Source of the DNA: Phormidium tanganyikae FI6-MK23 | Lineage (GTDB): Bacteria > Cyanobacteriota > Cyanobacteriia > Leptolyngbyales > Leptolyngbyaceae | Length of the DNA stretch: 64,000 bases | Direction of reading: 5' to 3' | NCBI GenBank assembly: GCA_019359175.1 | Contig: JAHHHU010000018.1 | Coordinates: forward strand, 1-64,000 | Part shown: one piece after another, positions 25,515 through 34,517 of the stretch | Position numbering within the stretch: the first letter of the stretch is position 1 | How the letters are laid out: each line of letters begins with the position of its first letter | Program-made: the position numbers and the translations under genes | The notes under the pieces: model-generated | Databases searched by the model: none | The model's input: only the letters and a program-made list of their open reading frames with translations | What the model was told of the DNA's origin: nothing

Positions 25515-28500
25515 ATGGATCAACAGGGAGAGACTCGCATTGCTCAACGGCAAGACACAAACTTGCTGACAGAGAGATCGCAACAAATACTCATTGAGCA
25601 GAATCGACTGTTGAAGATGATCGCTTCTGGACGCGCTCTAGATGAGTGTCTTTCTGCTGTGTGTGATGCTATCGCTCGGCTCAATCAAGGAAGCCGCACC
25701 TGTTTTCTCCTGACAGATCCTCAACGACTGAGCTTTCAGAGATCCATTAGTCCGACTCTCCCGCCCTCATTTGGGCAAGGGCTGAAAGATGCGCCGATTA
25801 ATGATTTGTGTATCGGAACTTGTGGGGAAGCGGTGTATCGGGGTCAGCCGATCGCTTGTGCCGATATCGCACATGACGATCGCTGGTCGCAAGAATGGCG
25901 GAATTTGTGCATTGCTCATGAGATTTTTGCTTGTCATTCTCAGCCTGTGATCGGTGTGGATAATTTGTCGATCGGATCACTGATGCTGTGTTTTGATCAA
26001 GCCCGAATGCCGACAGAGTGGGAATGTCAACTGGCGGAGTTTGGCACTCAGGTTGCCAGTATTGGGTTTGAGCGCGAACACTATGTGCAGCGAAGCTACC
26101 GAGCAGAAGCGGAAAAACGTCGCACTCAAGACTCTCTGCGCCAAAGTGAAGAGCGGTATCGAGCATTGATTGAGTTGTCTCCGCAATTTGTTTTCACAAG
26201 CAGTCCCGACGGCTCAATTTCCTATTGCAATCAATGGGGGCTGGACTTCACAGGACGATCGCTCGAAGAATTGAAAGGGAACGGTTGGGCTGAGTTGGTT
26301 CACCCGGACTACCGCGATCGTGTTTACAGCGCTTGGTCGAACGCGATGCAAGGCAATGACGAATATGAACTCGAAGTGCCCTATCGCCGCGCGGATGGAG
26401 AATATCGCTGGTTATACACTCATGCTTCGCCAGTGCGGGATGAAACGGGTGCGATCAAGTACTGGCTCGGAATCGCAAGTGATGTCACTGATCGCAAACA
26501 GGCAGAAATGGCACTCAGCCGTCAAGAAGCGGAATTTCGGCAACTTGCGAACGCTGTTCCTCAATTTGTTTGGGTGAGCGATGCTCAGGGCAAAACGAGT
26601 TATATCAATCAGCAGTGGTCTGAATTTTCGGGCTTGACGCTGGAAGAAACCGCAACGCTGGAAATTCTCCAGCAGATCTTTCATCCCGACGATCGGGAAC
26701 GGATTAATCAAGAATGGGTGATCGCATTTGAGAACGGAACGACTTACCAAGTTGAAGCCCGAATGCGACATCACCAGACCGGAGAATTTCACTGGTTTCT
26801 GATTCGATCCGAACCGTTCAAAGACGAGACTGGAAGGATTCTCCGCTGGTTTGGTACTTCGACCGACATTACGGAAACGAAACGACGCGAACTTCACACC
26901 GCATTCTTAGCCGAGATTGGTCAGGAACTAACGCTGGAGCGGGACGGAGCTGACATGATGCAACTCTTGGGCACAAAGATTGGCGAGTTCTTCGGAGTGT
27001 CTAACTGTGCGTTTGCAAAGTTTGATTTGAGTGTGGAAACTGCGATCGTCTATCACGATTGGCGCAAAGACGAGACAGCAGTGAGTTTGGTCGGGGAATA
27101 TCCCGTGGTGGACTTTGCAGTTCCAGAACTCTGGCAATGCTTGGTGAACGGTCAGTGTGTAGTAATCAATGATGTTGATACCGATATTCGCACGGCTGCA
27201 TTTGCGGAACGGTATCACGCGATCGATGTTCGCGCTTTTATGAACGCGCCGTTTGTTAGCGATCGCGGCATTCAATTTGCGATCGTGCTGCATCAATCTC
27301 ATCCTTACCAATGGCTCAACGATGAAATTGAACTGTTGCAGCAGTTAGCGACACGCATTTGGGCTTATCTGGAACGCGATCGAGCAGTGCGAAAACTTCA
27401 AGAAGTAGAAACGAGATTGCAAAATACTTTAGCTAGTATTCGCGAAAGTGTTGTAGTCATTGATCCGCAGTGGAACATTACTTATCTCAATCCGCAAGCT
27501 GTCACGACGATGCGAATGCCCCACGAAACGATTTTGGGCAGTAACTTTTGGGAACTGTTTCCCGATTTGGTGGGCACAGAATTCTGGGATCGAATGCATC
27601 AAGTCATGCACAGTCGGGCTCCGACGCAGTTTGAATATCACTATCCCACTTGGAATCACTGGTTTGAGAACCGCATATATCCCACTCCTGAAGGCATTGT
27701 AAATCTCTGTGTCGATATTACGGAGCGCAAACGCATCGAAACAGAACTGCTGCAAAAGAATGCAATTTTAAATGTCGTCAACGAAGCAACTCCCGTACTC
27801 ATCTTTCTAAAAGATCGACAGGGACGCATTACCTATGCCAATCCAGCCACGCTTGAGGTACTGGATAGACGTGCTTCTGAAGTCATTGGCTATCGCGATT
27901 GTGATCTCTATGCTGAGTACGCTGCTGAGGTCATGGAAGCCGATCAACGAATTATGGAATCTGGACAAATGGAGTTGATCGAAGAATCACCGGATGGCGT
28001 TCGTACTTTCTTAAGTATGAAAATGCCTTACCGCAATGAAGTGGGCGAGGTGATCGGACTGATTGGCGTTGCAACGGATATTAGCGATCGCGTTCAATTT
28101 GAACGCGATCGTGAACGACTTTTGCAGCAAGAACAACGAGCGCGAGAAGCAGCCGAACAAGCCAATCGGATCAAAGATGAATTCTTAGCGGTTTTATCCC
28201 ATGAACTGAGATCGCCGCTCAATCCCATTCTCGGATGGTCAAAGATTCTAAAAACAGGCACGTTAGATCCCATCAGAACCCAACAAGCCCTTACCACGAT
28301 CGAACGAAATGCCAAACTCCAATCTGAACTGATCGAAGACTTGCTCGATGTCTCGCGGATTCTGCAAGGCAAGCTGCGGCTGAATGTTAGCCCCATCAAT
28401 CTCATCTGGACGATTCAATCTGCGATCGAAACCGTCCGACTCGCCGCCGAAGCGAAATCAATTACGATCAAAACGACGCTTGCTGAAGTGGGACAAGTTT

Positions 28501-29273
28501 CCGGCGATGCGACTCGCCTACAGCAAATCGTTTGGAATCTGCTCTCGAATGCGGTGAAATTCACACCCGAAGGGGGGCGCGTGATGGTGCAGCTTGAATC
28601 GATCGATAATCAAGCTCAAATTACTATCACCGACACCGGAAAGGGCATCGATCCGAGCTTTTTACCTTATATGTTCGACTACTTCAGACAAGAAGATGGC
28701 GCGACGACTCGGAAGTTTGGCGGATTAGGATTAGGACTTGCGATCGTACGTCATTTAGTCGAGTTGCACGGCGGCGCAATTGCGGCAACCAGTGACGGCG
28801 CAGAATTGGGAGCAACCTTTACAGTGACACTCCCTCTGATGAGTATGCAGCCTACAGCAAAGGGAAACACTGATCGTTCTGATTTATTGCTCGATTTAAG
28901 CGGTATGCAAGTGTTAGTGGTAGACGACGAACCCGACTCACGAGATTTCATTGCGTTTGTGTTAGAGCAGGCGGGTGCACAGGTGAAAACGGCTGCATCT
29001 GCGGCAGAAGCTTTTGAAATATTGACGCGATTGCAATTCGATATGCTGCTCAGTGATATCGGAATGCCGGATATGGACGGGTATATGTTAATGCAGCAAA
29101 TCAGAGCATTGTCTCCAGAGCAAAACGGAAAGATTCGAGCGATCGCGCTTACAGCATACGCGGGAGATTTCAACCAGCAGCAAGCGCTCCAAGCTGGATT
29201 TCAGAGACATTTGGCAAAACCGATCGAGCCAGATGTATTAATTCGAGAAGTCGCATCTTTAATCAGCGTTTGA
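25515..29273 (+). CDS. Hybrid GAF/PAS sensor histidine kinase with receiver
   Basis: The 1252-aa cytoplasmic hybrid kinase has in order: a GAF domain (about 45-190), two PAS domains (about 215-330 and 340-460), a second GAF (about 465-635), two more PAS domains (about 640-755 and 765-880), a coiled coil, HisKA with SHELRSPLNPILGW (His 896), HATPase_c with NLLSNAVKFTPEG, DTGKGI and GLGLGLAI, and a C-terminal receiver with LLSDIGMPDMDGY (Asp 1181) and LAKPIEP. The second GAF lacks an obvious bilin-binding Cys at the usual position, so it is not clearly a phytochrome-like chromophore domain. It is one of several kinases in the window; no adjacent regulator gene is present. Confidence 0.93.
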   Translation: MDQQGETRIAQRQDTNLLTERSQQILIEQNRLLKMIASGRALDECLSAVCDAIARLNQGSRTCFLLTDPQRLSFQRSISPTLPPSFGQGLKDAPINDLCIGTCGEAVYRGQPIACADIAHDDRWSQEWRNLCIAHEIFACHSQPVIGVDNLSIGSLMLCFDQARMPTEWECQLAEFGTQVASIGFEREHYVQRSYRAEAEKRRTQDSLRQSEERYRALIELSPQFVFTSSPDGSISYCNQWGLDFTGRSLEELKGNGWAELVHPDYRDRVYSAWSNAMQGNDEYELEVPYRRADGEYRWLYTHASPVRDETGAIKYWLGIASDVTDRKQAEMALSRQEAEFRQLANAVPQFVWVSDAQGKTSYINQQWSEFSGLTLEETATLEILQQIFHPDDRERINQEWVIAFENGTTYQVEARMRHHQTGEFHWFLIRSEPFKDETGRILRWFGTSTDITETKRRELHTAFLAEIGQELTLERDGADMMQLLGTKIGEFFGVSNCAFAKFDLSVETAIVYHDWRKDETAVSLVGEYPVVDFAVPELWQCLVNGQCVVINDVDTDIRTAAFAERYHAIDVRAFMNAPFVSDRGIQFAIVLHQSHPYQWLNDEIELLQQLATRIWAYLERDRAVRKLQEVETRLQNTLASIRESVVVIDPQWNITYLNPQAVTTMRMPHETILGSNFWELFPDLVGTEFWDRMHQVMHSRAPTQFEYHYPTWNHWFENRIYPTPEGIVNLCVDITERKRIETELLQKNAILNVVNEATPVLIFLKDRQGRITYANPATLEVLDRRASEVIGYRDCDLYAEYAAEVMEADQRIMESGQMELIEESPDGVRTFLSMKMPYRNEVGEVIGLIGVATDISDRVQFERDRERLLQQEQRAREAAEQANRIKDEFLAVLSHELRSPLNPILGWSKILKTGTLDPIRTQQALTTIERNAKLQSELIEDLLDVSRILQGKLRLNVSPINLIWTIQSAIETVRLAAEAKSITIKTTLAEVGQVSGDATRLQQIVWNLLSNAVKFTPEGGRVMVQLESIDNQAQITITDTGKGIDPSFLPYMFDYFRQEDGATTRKFGGLGLGLAIVRHLVELHGGAIAATSDGAELGATFTVTLPLMSMQPTAKGNTDRSDLLLDLSGMQVLVVDDEPDSRDFIAFVLEQAGAQVKTAASAAEAFEILTRLQFDMLLSDIGMPDMDGYMLMQQIRALSPEQNGKIRAIALTAYAGDFNQQQALQAGFQRHLAKPIEPDVLIREVASLISV

Positions 29274-29335
29274 ACTTGTTTCAAAATCTGTAATCACATT
29301 TGAACCAGAGTAATGACTGAATAAGATTGGGTTCA

Positions 29336-30409
29336 ATGATTCACCCATCTCAATCTATGTTGCGATATTTCTCGAATTTAGCGATCGCTCAATCGACTCT
29401 CTTCGGCTGCTTACTTCTCGGTTCGCTGTTTCCCTTACAATCTACGGCTGCCCCTCCTCTACTCCTTCCAACGATCGATCAATCTTTCAATTCAACGGAT
29501 GTGAAGACGACCTCAGATCAACGCCAGAAATTAGTCCATTTCACAACCGAAAACGGCAATCTGATGCAGCGAAATGGGAAACCAGCGTATTACTCGATCG
29601 AACAGCCTGCCCAAGAAATTTCTTATCCTGAATTGTTGAGCGCAACGATTCAACAAGCAAAAGAATGGGGATATCGTGGACAGCTATCACCCAACAATCT
29701 ATTGATTGAAAAGACAACTTGGTCAAGAGGCTGCGAAAATTCTCCAACCCCTTTCGCTTGTGATCCAGTCGTTCGTGAAGGCTGGAAAATTACAATTCCT
29801 GGACAACGAGAGCGCTGGATACTTCGAGGCGAAAGAGCAGACGATCTACAACTGATTGAGCGCAGTAATTGGATCGAGAAACGTCTACCCATCCGAGTTC
29901 GAGATGAGATCAAGCGAGTTGCTGCAAATCAGCTTCAGCTTTCTCCTTCAGTTGTGCTCATTACAAACGTTGAATTTCAGACCTTCTCTGATGGCTGTTT
30001 AGGTTTAGGAGATTTAACAGAATCCTGCATTCAACAAATCACGAAAGGCTATCGCGTGACCGTAACTGGTAAGCCGAAAGAGCAGCAGATTTATCGAATT
30101 AGCAATGATACGAGCTCTCTTCGCACTGAAGCGATCGCAGGTCTTCCGACTCGTACCGATGAGCTACCGACAACAATCGCACGAAAAATCTTCACCGTTG
30201 CTCAGTCCGATTTGAAGCAATCGATCGAGAATCTCAAAATCACCGAAGTTGAAAAAACGTTTCAATGCTTTCGCAGTCCAACCGCTTCACCGACTGAACC
30301 TTGTTCGCCAATTAAAAAGATCAACGGCTGGAAAATGACGATTACGAACTATCAGCAATCAATCACCTACACCGTTGATCTCAATGGAACTATTCTGAGC
30401 AAACAATAA
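29336..30409 (+). CDS. Exported protein with three Cys-pair repeats
   Basis: The product (about 357 aa) has an N-terminal hydrophobic signal (SNLAIAQSTLFGCLLLGSLF) and then three similar units of about 75 residues. Each contains a cysteine pair followed by a G-(W/Y)-(K/R) beta stretch: GCENSPTPFACDP with GWKITIPG, GCLGLGDLTESC with GYRVTVTG, and CFRSPTASPTEPC with GWKMTITN, at roughly residues 130-175, 220-260 and 310-355. The cysteines probably form disulfides in the periplasm. This repeat type occurs in many cyanobacterial exported proteins of unknown function. The start at ATG 29336 is tentative; an in-frame ATG at 29357 is also possible. Confidence 0.75.
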   Translation: MIHPSQSMLRYFSNLAIAQSTLFGCLLLGSLFPLQSTAAPPLLLPTIDQSFNSTDVKTTSDQRQKLVHFTTENGNLMQRNGKPAYYSIEQPAQEISYPELLSATIQQAKEWGYRGQLSPNNLLIEKTTWSRGCENSPTPFACDPVVREGWKITIPGQRERWILRGERADDLQLIERSNWIEKRLPIRVRDEIKRVAANQLQLSPSVVLITNVEFQTFSDGCLGLGDLTESCIQQITKGYRVTVTGKPKEQQIYRISNDTSSLRTEAIAGLPTRTDELPTTIARKIFTVAQSDLKQSIENLKITEVEKTFQCFRSPTASPTEPCSPIKKINGWKMTITNYQQSITYTVDLNGTILSKQ

Positions 30410-30413
30410 CGAC

Positions 30414-31121
30414 TTAACCCGTTTTCTCAAAAATCAAGATGTGCTGTTGTGGTAGTCCGTTTCGAGTTTCAACATAGTTAAGGCCCGCAACAGTCATTTC
30501 TTGCCGCACTTGTTTCTGAGTCATCTTGTGCAACGGTTTGATCAGTACAAAAGGATTTTCGCCTCGATATTCAACCAACGCCACTCGACCGTGAGGTTTT
30601 AGCGATCGAACAATTCCCGCCATCATTTCTTTCGGGTATTCAAACTCATGATACGCATCGACCATCAATGCTAGATCAACACTGTTCTCTGGCAAGTTCG
30701 GCTCAGTCTCACTGCCTAAAGTCGGTTCCACGTTTGAGATCTTTTTCTCATCTTTGAGAGAGTTTAGAATCTCTAACATCTCAGGCTGAACATCTACCGC
30801 ATAGACTTTCCCTTGTGGAATCTGCGGTGCAATTCGGAAGCTAAAATATCCGGTTCCGGCTCCAATATCCGCGACGATACTATCCGGCTTGAGCTTCAAA
30901 GCGGTGATTACTTTTTGGGGTTGCTCCTCAGATTCGCGGCTCGATCGCTCTAACCATCCTGCACCCTGATGCCCCATCACCTCAGCAATCTCACGCCCCA
31001 TGTAAATTTTGCCAATCCCATCCGGATCGTGATTAGTGGGAATTTGATAATCATCTGCCCACACAGGCAAACTCAGACAGAGCCAAATCGCCAAAATCGC
31101 CCCTAACCTTCTCCAGAACAT
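30414..31121 (-). CDS. Exported class I SAM-dependent methyltransferase
   Basis: The product (235 aa) has an N-terminal signal-like segment (RRLGAILAIWLCLSLPVWAD) and then a class I methyltransferase domain: SAM motif I VADIGAGTGYFSF, motif II region VYAVDVQPEML, and a LALMVDAYHEF motif. Periplasmic targeting of a SAM enzyme is unusual, since SAM is cytoplasmic; related cyanobacterial proteins do carry this leader, and the segment could instead be a membrane anchor. The start at the ATG 31121 has a GAGAGG ribosome-binding site; a GTG at 31145 is an alternative. It converges with the Cys-repeat protein gene, with only 4 bp between stops. Substrate unknown. Confidence 0.82.
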   Translation of the reverse strand: MFWRRLGAILAIWLCLSLPVWADDYQIPTNHDPDGIGKIYMGREIAEVMGHQGAGWLERSSRESEEQPQKVITALKLKPDSIVADIGAGTGYFSFRIAPQIPQGKVYAVDVQPEMLEILNSLKDEKKISNVEPTLGSETEPNLPENSVDLALMVDAYHEFEYPKEMMAGIVRSLKPHGRVALVEYRGENPFVLIKPLHKMTQKQVRQEMTVAGLNYVETRNGLPQQHILIFEKTG

Positions 31122-31196
31122 TCCACGCCTCTCAATACAGTTCACGTCGCTAACAAACTGTAAACTGTTGTCAGTTTTGTATCAATCTCTAGTGCC

Positions 31197-32051
31197 GTGT
31201 TCCTGACTAAACGTTTCACTCTAATGGCAATCGGAATTGCGATCGCGTTAACCCTCATTTTCTCGACCTCTTCTCACGCGCTCCAAGCCCAAGTCACACC
31301 CAAATCGCCCGCGCTCGGAGATACTATCTCACTCGTTACCCAATCCCAAACTGCTCCAACAGTTAGCTTTAACGGTAAAAACTATCCCTCCTTCGATCTC
31401 GGCAACAATCGCTATCGAACACTTTTACCCACCACGCCGCTTGATCGTCCTGGTCGGCTCTCAGTTCAAGTCTCTGCTGGAGCCGACTCGCAAACCATTC
31501 CGATCACGTTGCGAAATCGATCATTTCCGACTCAGAGCATTTGGCTTCCTCCTGGAAAAAACGACAACGGAAGCGATGCTGAATTCGATCGCGTTGATGC
31601 GTTTAAAGCGATCGTCTCTCCCGAAAAACTTTGGACAGGTAAATTTGCGCGACCGAATCCGGGTGGAGTGACCTCTGGATATGGCATTCGACGTTATTAC
31701 AACGGAGTCTTTGCCAAAGATTACTACCATCGCGGTATTGACTATGCAGGCGGATATGGATCAGAGATCGTTGCTCCCGCAGCGGGTCGAGTCGTCTTGA
31801 TTGGACGAGAATCCCAAGGCTTTAAAGTGCATGGAAACTGCGTTGGACTCGATCACGGTCAAGGAGTCGAAACGATTTACATTCACATGAGCCGAATTGA
31901 TGTCAAAGAAGGCGATATCGTCAAAGCCGGACAGCGAATTGGTGCGATCGGAGATACCGGAGCCGCGACCGGCCCTCACCTACATTGGGGCTTATTCGTC
32001 CACGGGTTAGCCGTTGATCCGACTCCCTGGCGCACCAATTCCGTTGAATAA
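31197..32051 (+). CDS. M23 family peptidase (LytM-type)
   Basis: This 284-aa protein has a signal peptide (basic MFLTKRF, hydrophobic core to about residue 28), an N-terminal beta domain, and a C-terminal peptidase domain from about 150. Zinc ligands are visible in HRGIDYAGGYG (His178, Asp182) and HLHWGLF (His261, His263), with YIHMSRIDVKEGD between. It probably cleaves peptidoglycan cross-links in the periplasm during growth or division. The GTG at 31197 is chosen because it supplies the positively charged signal-peptide N-region that the next ATG (31224) would lack. A hairpin behind the gene (32117-32151) may terminate it. Confidence 0.92.
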   Translation: MFLTKRFTLMAIGIAIALTLIFSTSSHALQAQVTPKSPALGDTISLVTQSQTAPTVSFNGKNYPSFDLGNNRYRTLLPTTPLDRPGRLSVQVSAGADSQTIPITLRNRSFPTQSIWLPPGKNDNGSDAEFDRVDAFKAIVSPEKLWTGKFARPNPGGVTSGYGIRRYYNGVFAKDYYHRGIDYAGGYGSEIVAPAAGRVVLIGRESQGFKVHGNCVGLDHGQGVETIYIHMSRIDVKEGDIVKAGQRIGAIGDTGAATGPHLHWGLFVHGLAVDPTPWRTNSVE

Positions 32052-32116
32052 GTTTCGCTAATCTACCCTACGATGATGCAGCCCTTCCCACTCTAGCTAG
32101 ATTAATCACTCTAAGG

Positions 32117-32152
32117 CTTCCCGTTAGATTAATCATGACCTTAACGGGAAGT
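32117..32152 (+). terminator. Hairpin between the M23 and rhodanese genes (terminator or leader hairpin)
   Basis: CTTCCCGTTA / TAACGGGAAG form a perfect 10-bp stem with a 15-nt loop, followed by TTTTTATT. The rhodanese ATG begins 8 bp later, so the only plausible Shine-Dalgarno (GGGAAG) is inside the 3' arm. It may end the M23 transcript, control rhodanese translation, or both. Two AGATTAATCA copies (about 32098 and 32124) lie nearby. Confidence 0.7.
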
Positions 32153-32159
32153 TTTTATT

Positions 32160-32651
32160 ATGTCTAAACTAGAAGATGCAATTGAAAAAGCTAAAGAAAT
32201 TCTGCCCAACATCACCCCAACACCGCCCGGATTGAAGGCAGAATCTTCAGTCCACGATTTGAAGTCCCGCTTGGAATGGGGTGAGCCTGCCTTGACCATT
32301 TTGGATGTGCGTCCGCGCGATCTTTACAACCAAGGTCACATCATGGGCGCAATGGAATTTCCGCTCGATAAGCTGGTTGATTTGGCAAAAAACAACCTCG
32401 AAGTCGATCGTGATATCTATGTCTATGGCGCAAACGATCAAGAAACGGCTGAAGCTGCAAGGCTGCTGCGCCAGGCTGGTTACAAGAGCATCGCCGAACT
32501 AAAAGGCGGGATTGACGCTTGGAAGGAAGCGGCAGGTTCAACCGAAGGCGTTGACGAAACTCGTGCGGAACCGGGTGCAAATGCTTACAACGTCGTCACC
32601 AACGTGAAAAACCACTTTGAACGGCAAGAGATCGATTTTGAAAAGCCGTAG
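32160..32651 (+). CDS. Rhodanese-fold protein without catalytic cysteine
   Basis: The 163-aa protein has one rhodanese domain (about residues 30-125): ILDVRPRDLYNQGHIMGAM is the conserved CH2-type start, and AELKGGIDAWKEA is the C-terminal rhodanese motif. The active loop, which normally reads like C-x-x-G-x-R-S, is YVYGANDQETA here, with no cysteine, so sulfur transfer or phosphatase activity is unlikely. It may bind a partner instead. It has no signal peptide; a helical N-terminus (LEDAIEKAKEIL) and a C-terminal helical tail flank the domain. Both the leader hairpin and a downstream terminator suggest a single-gene transcript. Confidence 0.88.
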   Translation: MSKLEDAIEKAKEILPNITPTPPGLKAESSVHDLKSRLEWGEPALTILDVRPRDLYNQGHIMGAMEFPLDKLVDLAKNNLEVDRDIYVYGANDQETAEAARLLRQAGYKSIAELKGGIDAWKEAAGSTEGVDETRAEPGANAYNVVTNVKNHFERQEIDFEKP

Positions 32652-32672
32652 TCGATCGTATTAAACCAAAAG

Positions 32673-32705
32673 AACTCCGGCTTTCTTGATAAAGTCGGAG
32701 TTTTT
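32673..32705 (+). terminator. Terminator after the rhodanese-fold gene
   Basis: AACTCCG and CGGAGTT form the stem around a 16-nt loop, followed by a T run, 21 bp after the stop. Confidence 0.8.
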
Positions 32706-32726
32706 GCATTTCTTCAAGGTTTTCTT

Positions 32727-33383
32727 ATGTGTGGCAGATTTACCCAAACGCACTCAGCAACCGAGCTTGCAGTGGTCTTCGATCTCGATGAAACACCCAA
32801 TTGGCAACCCCGCTACAACATTGCACCAACTCAATTGATTCCCGCGATCGTCGAATCACATCAGTTCAAACTGCTCCGCTGGGGACTGATTCCCGCTTGG
32901 GCAAAAGATTTGTCGATCGGTTCAAAACTGATCAACGCTCGCGCCGAAACTGTCAGCGAAAAGCCATCCTTTCGAGATGCTTTCAAACGTCGTCGCTGTC
33001 TGATCGTGGCAGACGGATACTACGAATGGAAAAAGCAAGCAGGCAAAAAGCAGCCCTTCTATTTTCAATTGGAAAATCATCAGCCGTTTGCCTTCGCTGG
33101 ACTCTGGGATCGCTGGAATTCTCCCGAAGGCGAACCGATCGAGACCTGCACAATCATCACGACTGAGGCAAATGAACTCGCGGCAACAATTCACGATCGA
33201 ATGCCCGTGATTTTGAGCGAAGAACAGTACGATCGCTGGCTCGATCCCGCCTTCAAAGAAGCTCAATCCCTGCTTTATCCCTATTCCAGCACTGCAATGC
33301 AAACTTACCCAGTTCCGCTCGTGGTGAACAGTCCTGCTCACGATGCTCCGGATTGCATTACCAACCTTGGGAAGACTAATTAA
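32727..33383 (+). CDS. SRAP (HMCES/YedK) family DNA-protein crosslink shield
   Basis: This 218-aa protein belongs to the SRAP family, which forms a stable thiazolidine link between Cys2 and abasic sites in single-stranded DNA and so protects them. The N-terminal MCGRFTQ puts the essential cysteine at position 2. Other family motifs are LRWGLIPAWAKD, INARAETVSEKPSF, and CLIVADGYYEWKK (with the conserved Glu) and ATIHDRMPVIL (with the conserved His). Length is usual. It stands alone between a terminator and the proline-rich membrane protein gene; no LexA box was identified. Confidence 0.93.
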   Translation: MCGRFTQTHSATELAVVFDLDETPNWQPRYNIAPTQLIPAIVESHQFKLLRWGLIPAWAKDLSIGSKLINARAETVSEKPSFRDAFKRRRCLIVADGYYEWKKQAGKKQPFYFQLENHQPFAFAGLWDRWNSPEGEPIETCTIITTEANELAATIHDRMPVILSEEQYDRWLDPAFKEAQSLLYPYSSTAMQTYPVPLVVNSPAHDAPDCITNLGKTN

Positions 33384-33438
33384 AGCCGATGCGGTTCGAT
33401 CGAATACAATCGGCATTAAGTATTTATGGGTTTGGCTT

Positions 33439-34302
33439 ATGCGGCATCAGTCGTCTTGGGTTCGATATGGGTTAGCGCGGTTGCGTCCGTTGGGTCGTCC
33501 GGTTTTTTGGGCACCATCGATCGCGCTTTTACTCCTCATTCTGTTCGCATGGGAGTTCTTTAGTCGTCCAGAACTGGTTAGCTACCTCAGACTCTCAAAC
33601 CCAGACGAAACGCTATCGTCCGAAGATCGATCAATCGGCGCAGAGATCGATTCTCTACCGCTGTTGATGAACGATATCAAAATCGCCCCGAAATCAGAAA
33701 CACCCCAAAGCGCGATCGCAGTTCCCCAAAATTCTGCTCAACCCAATCCAGCAACCCCGAATCGTCTGTTTTCCGCTGCGACTGATGCGATCGAGACTCC
33801 GAAACTCGCTCAATCTCAACCCGGTCAAGGCGTATTCGGTATATTTACAAACGCATTAACCGCGCAGCTTGGACTACCCGCGCAATCGATTACCAATGAT
33901 CCGACCGCTCCTGCACCCTTACCAGCCAACCGACTGCAAGAAGCGATCGCAAAATTAGCCACAGAAAATCGCGCGATCGTGTCGCAAACTCAGATCGAAG
34001 GAACGATTCGTTTAGACAATCCCCTTTCAAGCACTTCGATCATTCAACCATCAAACTCGTTCTCAGTCTTGGTCGAGGGCACAAAACCAATCGCACCAGG
34101 AACAGCCCCAACCATTTCTGCACCGTTACCGATTGTGGTTCCGCTAAATGCGCCTGTTCTCTCACCCCAACCCGCTGAGTCTTCAGACTTTGGGGTCATT
34201 CAGAACGCGCCGATCGTCGATCCGCAACCGTTCACCGTTCCGAGATCGATTCCCGGACGCTCGATCGGCGGCGGCAATATCAATACATTCTCAAACCCTT
34301 AG
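33439..34302 (+). CDS. Membrane-anchored proline-rich hypothetical protein
   Basis: I do not recognise a family. The product (287 aa from the ATG at 33439) has one N-terminal transmembrane helix (FWAPSIALLLLILFAWEFFS, about residues 22-41) and then a long, low-complexity periplasmic part rich in Pro, Ala, Thr and Gln, with no cysteines and few charged residues. The C-terminus is basic (PRSIPGRSIGGGN). The upstream open frame to 33343 overlaps the SRAP gene and is unlikely to be translated. It could be a cell-envelope or secretion-linked protein, but this is a guess. Confidence 0.7.
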   Translation: MRHQSSWVRYGLARLRPLGRPVFWAPSIALLLLILFAWEFFSRPELVSYLRLSNPDETLSSEDRSIGAEIDSLPLLMNDIKIAPKSETPQSAIAVPQNSAQPNPATPNRLFSAATDAIETPKLAQSQPGQGVFGIFTNALTAQLGLPAQSITNDPTAPAPLPANRLQEAIAKLATENRAIVSQTQIEGTIRLDNPLSSTSIIQPSNSFSVLVEGTKPIAPGTAPTISAPLPIVVPLNAPVLSPQPAESSDFGVIQNAPIVDPQPFTVPRSIPGRSIGGGNINTFSNP

Positions 34303-34360
34303 AATCGGAACCGTTATAAAGTAACGTCGGTTCGACGAGTTTTTTCGCTTCGTTTTGATC

Positions 34361-34449
34361 GGCTTCTGCCCCCTAAATCCCCCATTCTGGGGGATTTAGA
34401 AAATCGAATTTCGGCTTGAAGTCCCCCATTCTGGGGGATTTAGGGGGCT
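34361..34449. repeat. Palindromic repeat, copy 3 of the CCCCCTAAATCCCCC family
   Basis: Two arms, CCCCCTAAATCCCCCATTCT with GGGGGATTTAG and its inverse further right, enclose a spacer of about 30 bp. The left flank (TTCGCTTCGTTTTGATCGGC) matches copies 1 and 2; the right flank CCCGGATTCAT matches copy 4 at 54416, which shows copies 3 and 4 share a different end from copies 1 and 2. It lies between the proline-rich protein gene and the 3' end of icd. Confidence 0.7.
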
Positions 34450-34517
34450 TCCCGGATTCATATTCGGAGCTAGCCATTTCTGTTGAACTTCACTTCATAA
34501 CAATTCCGATTCTGCGA

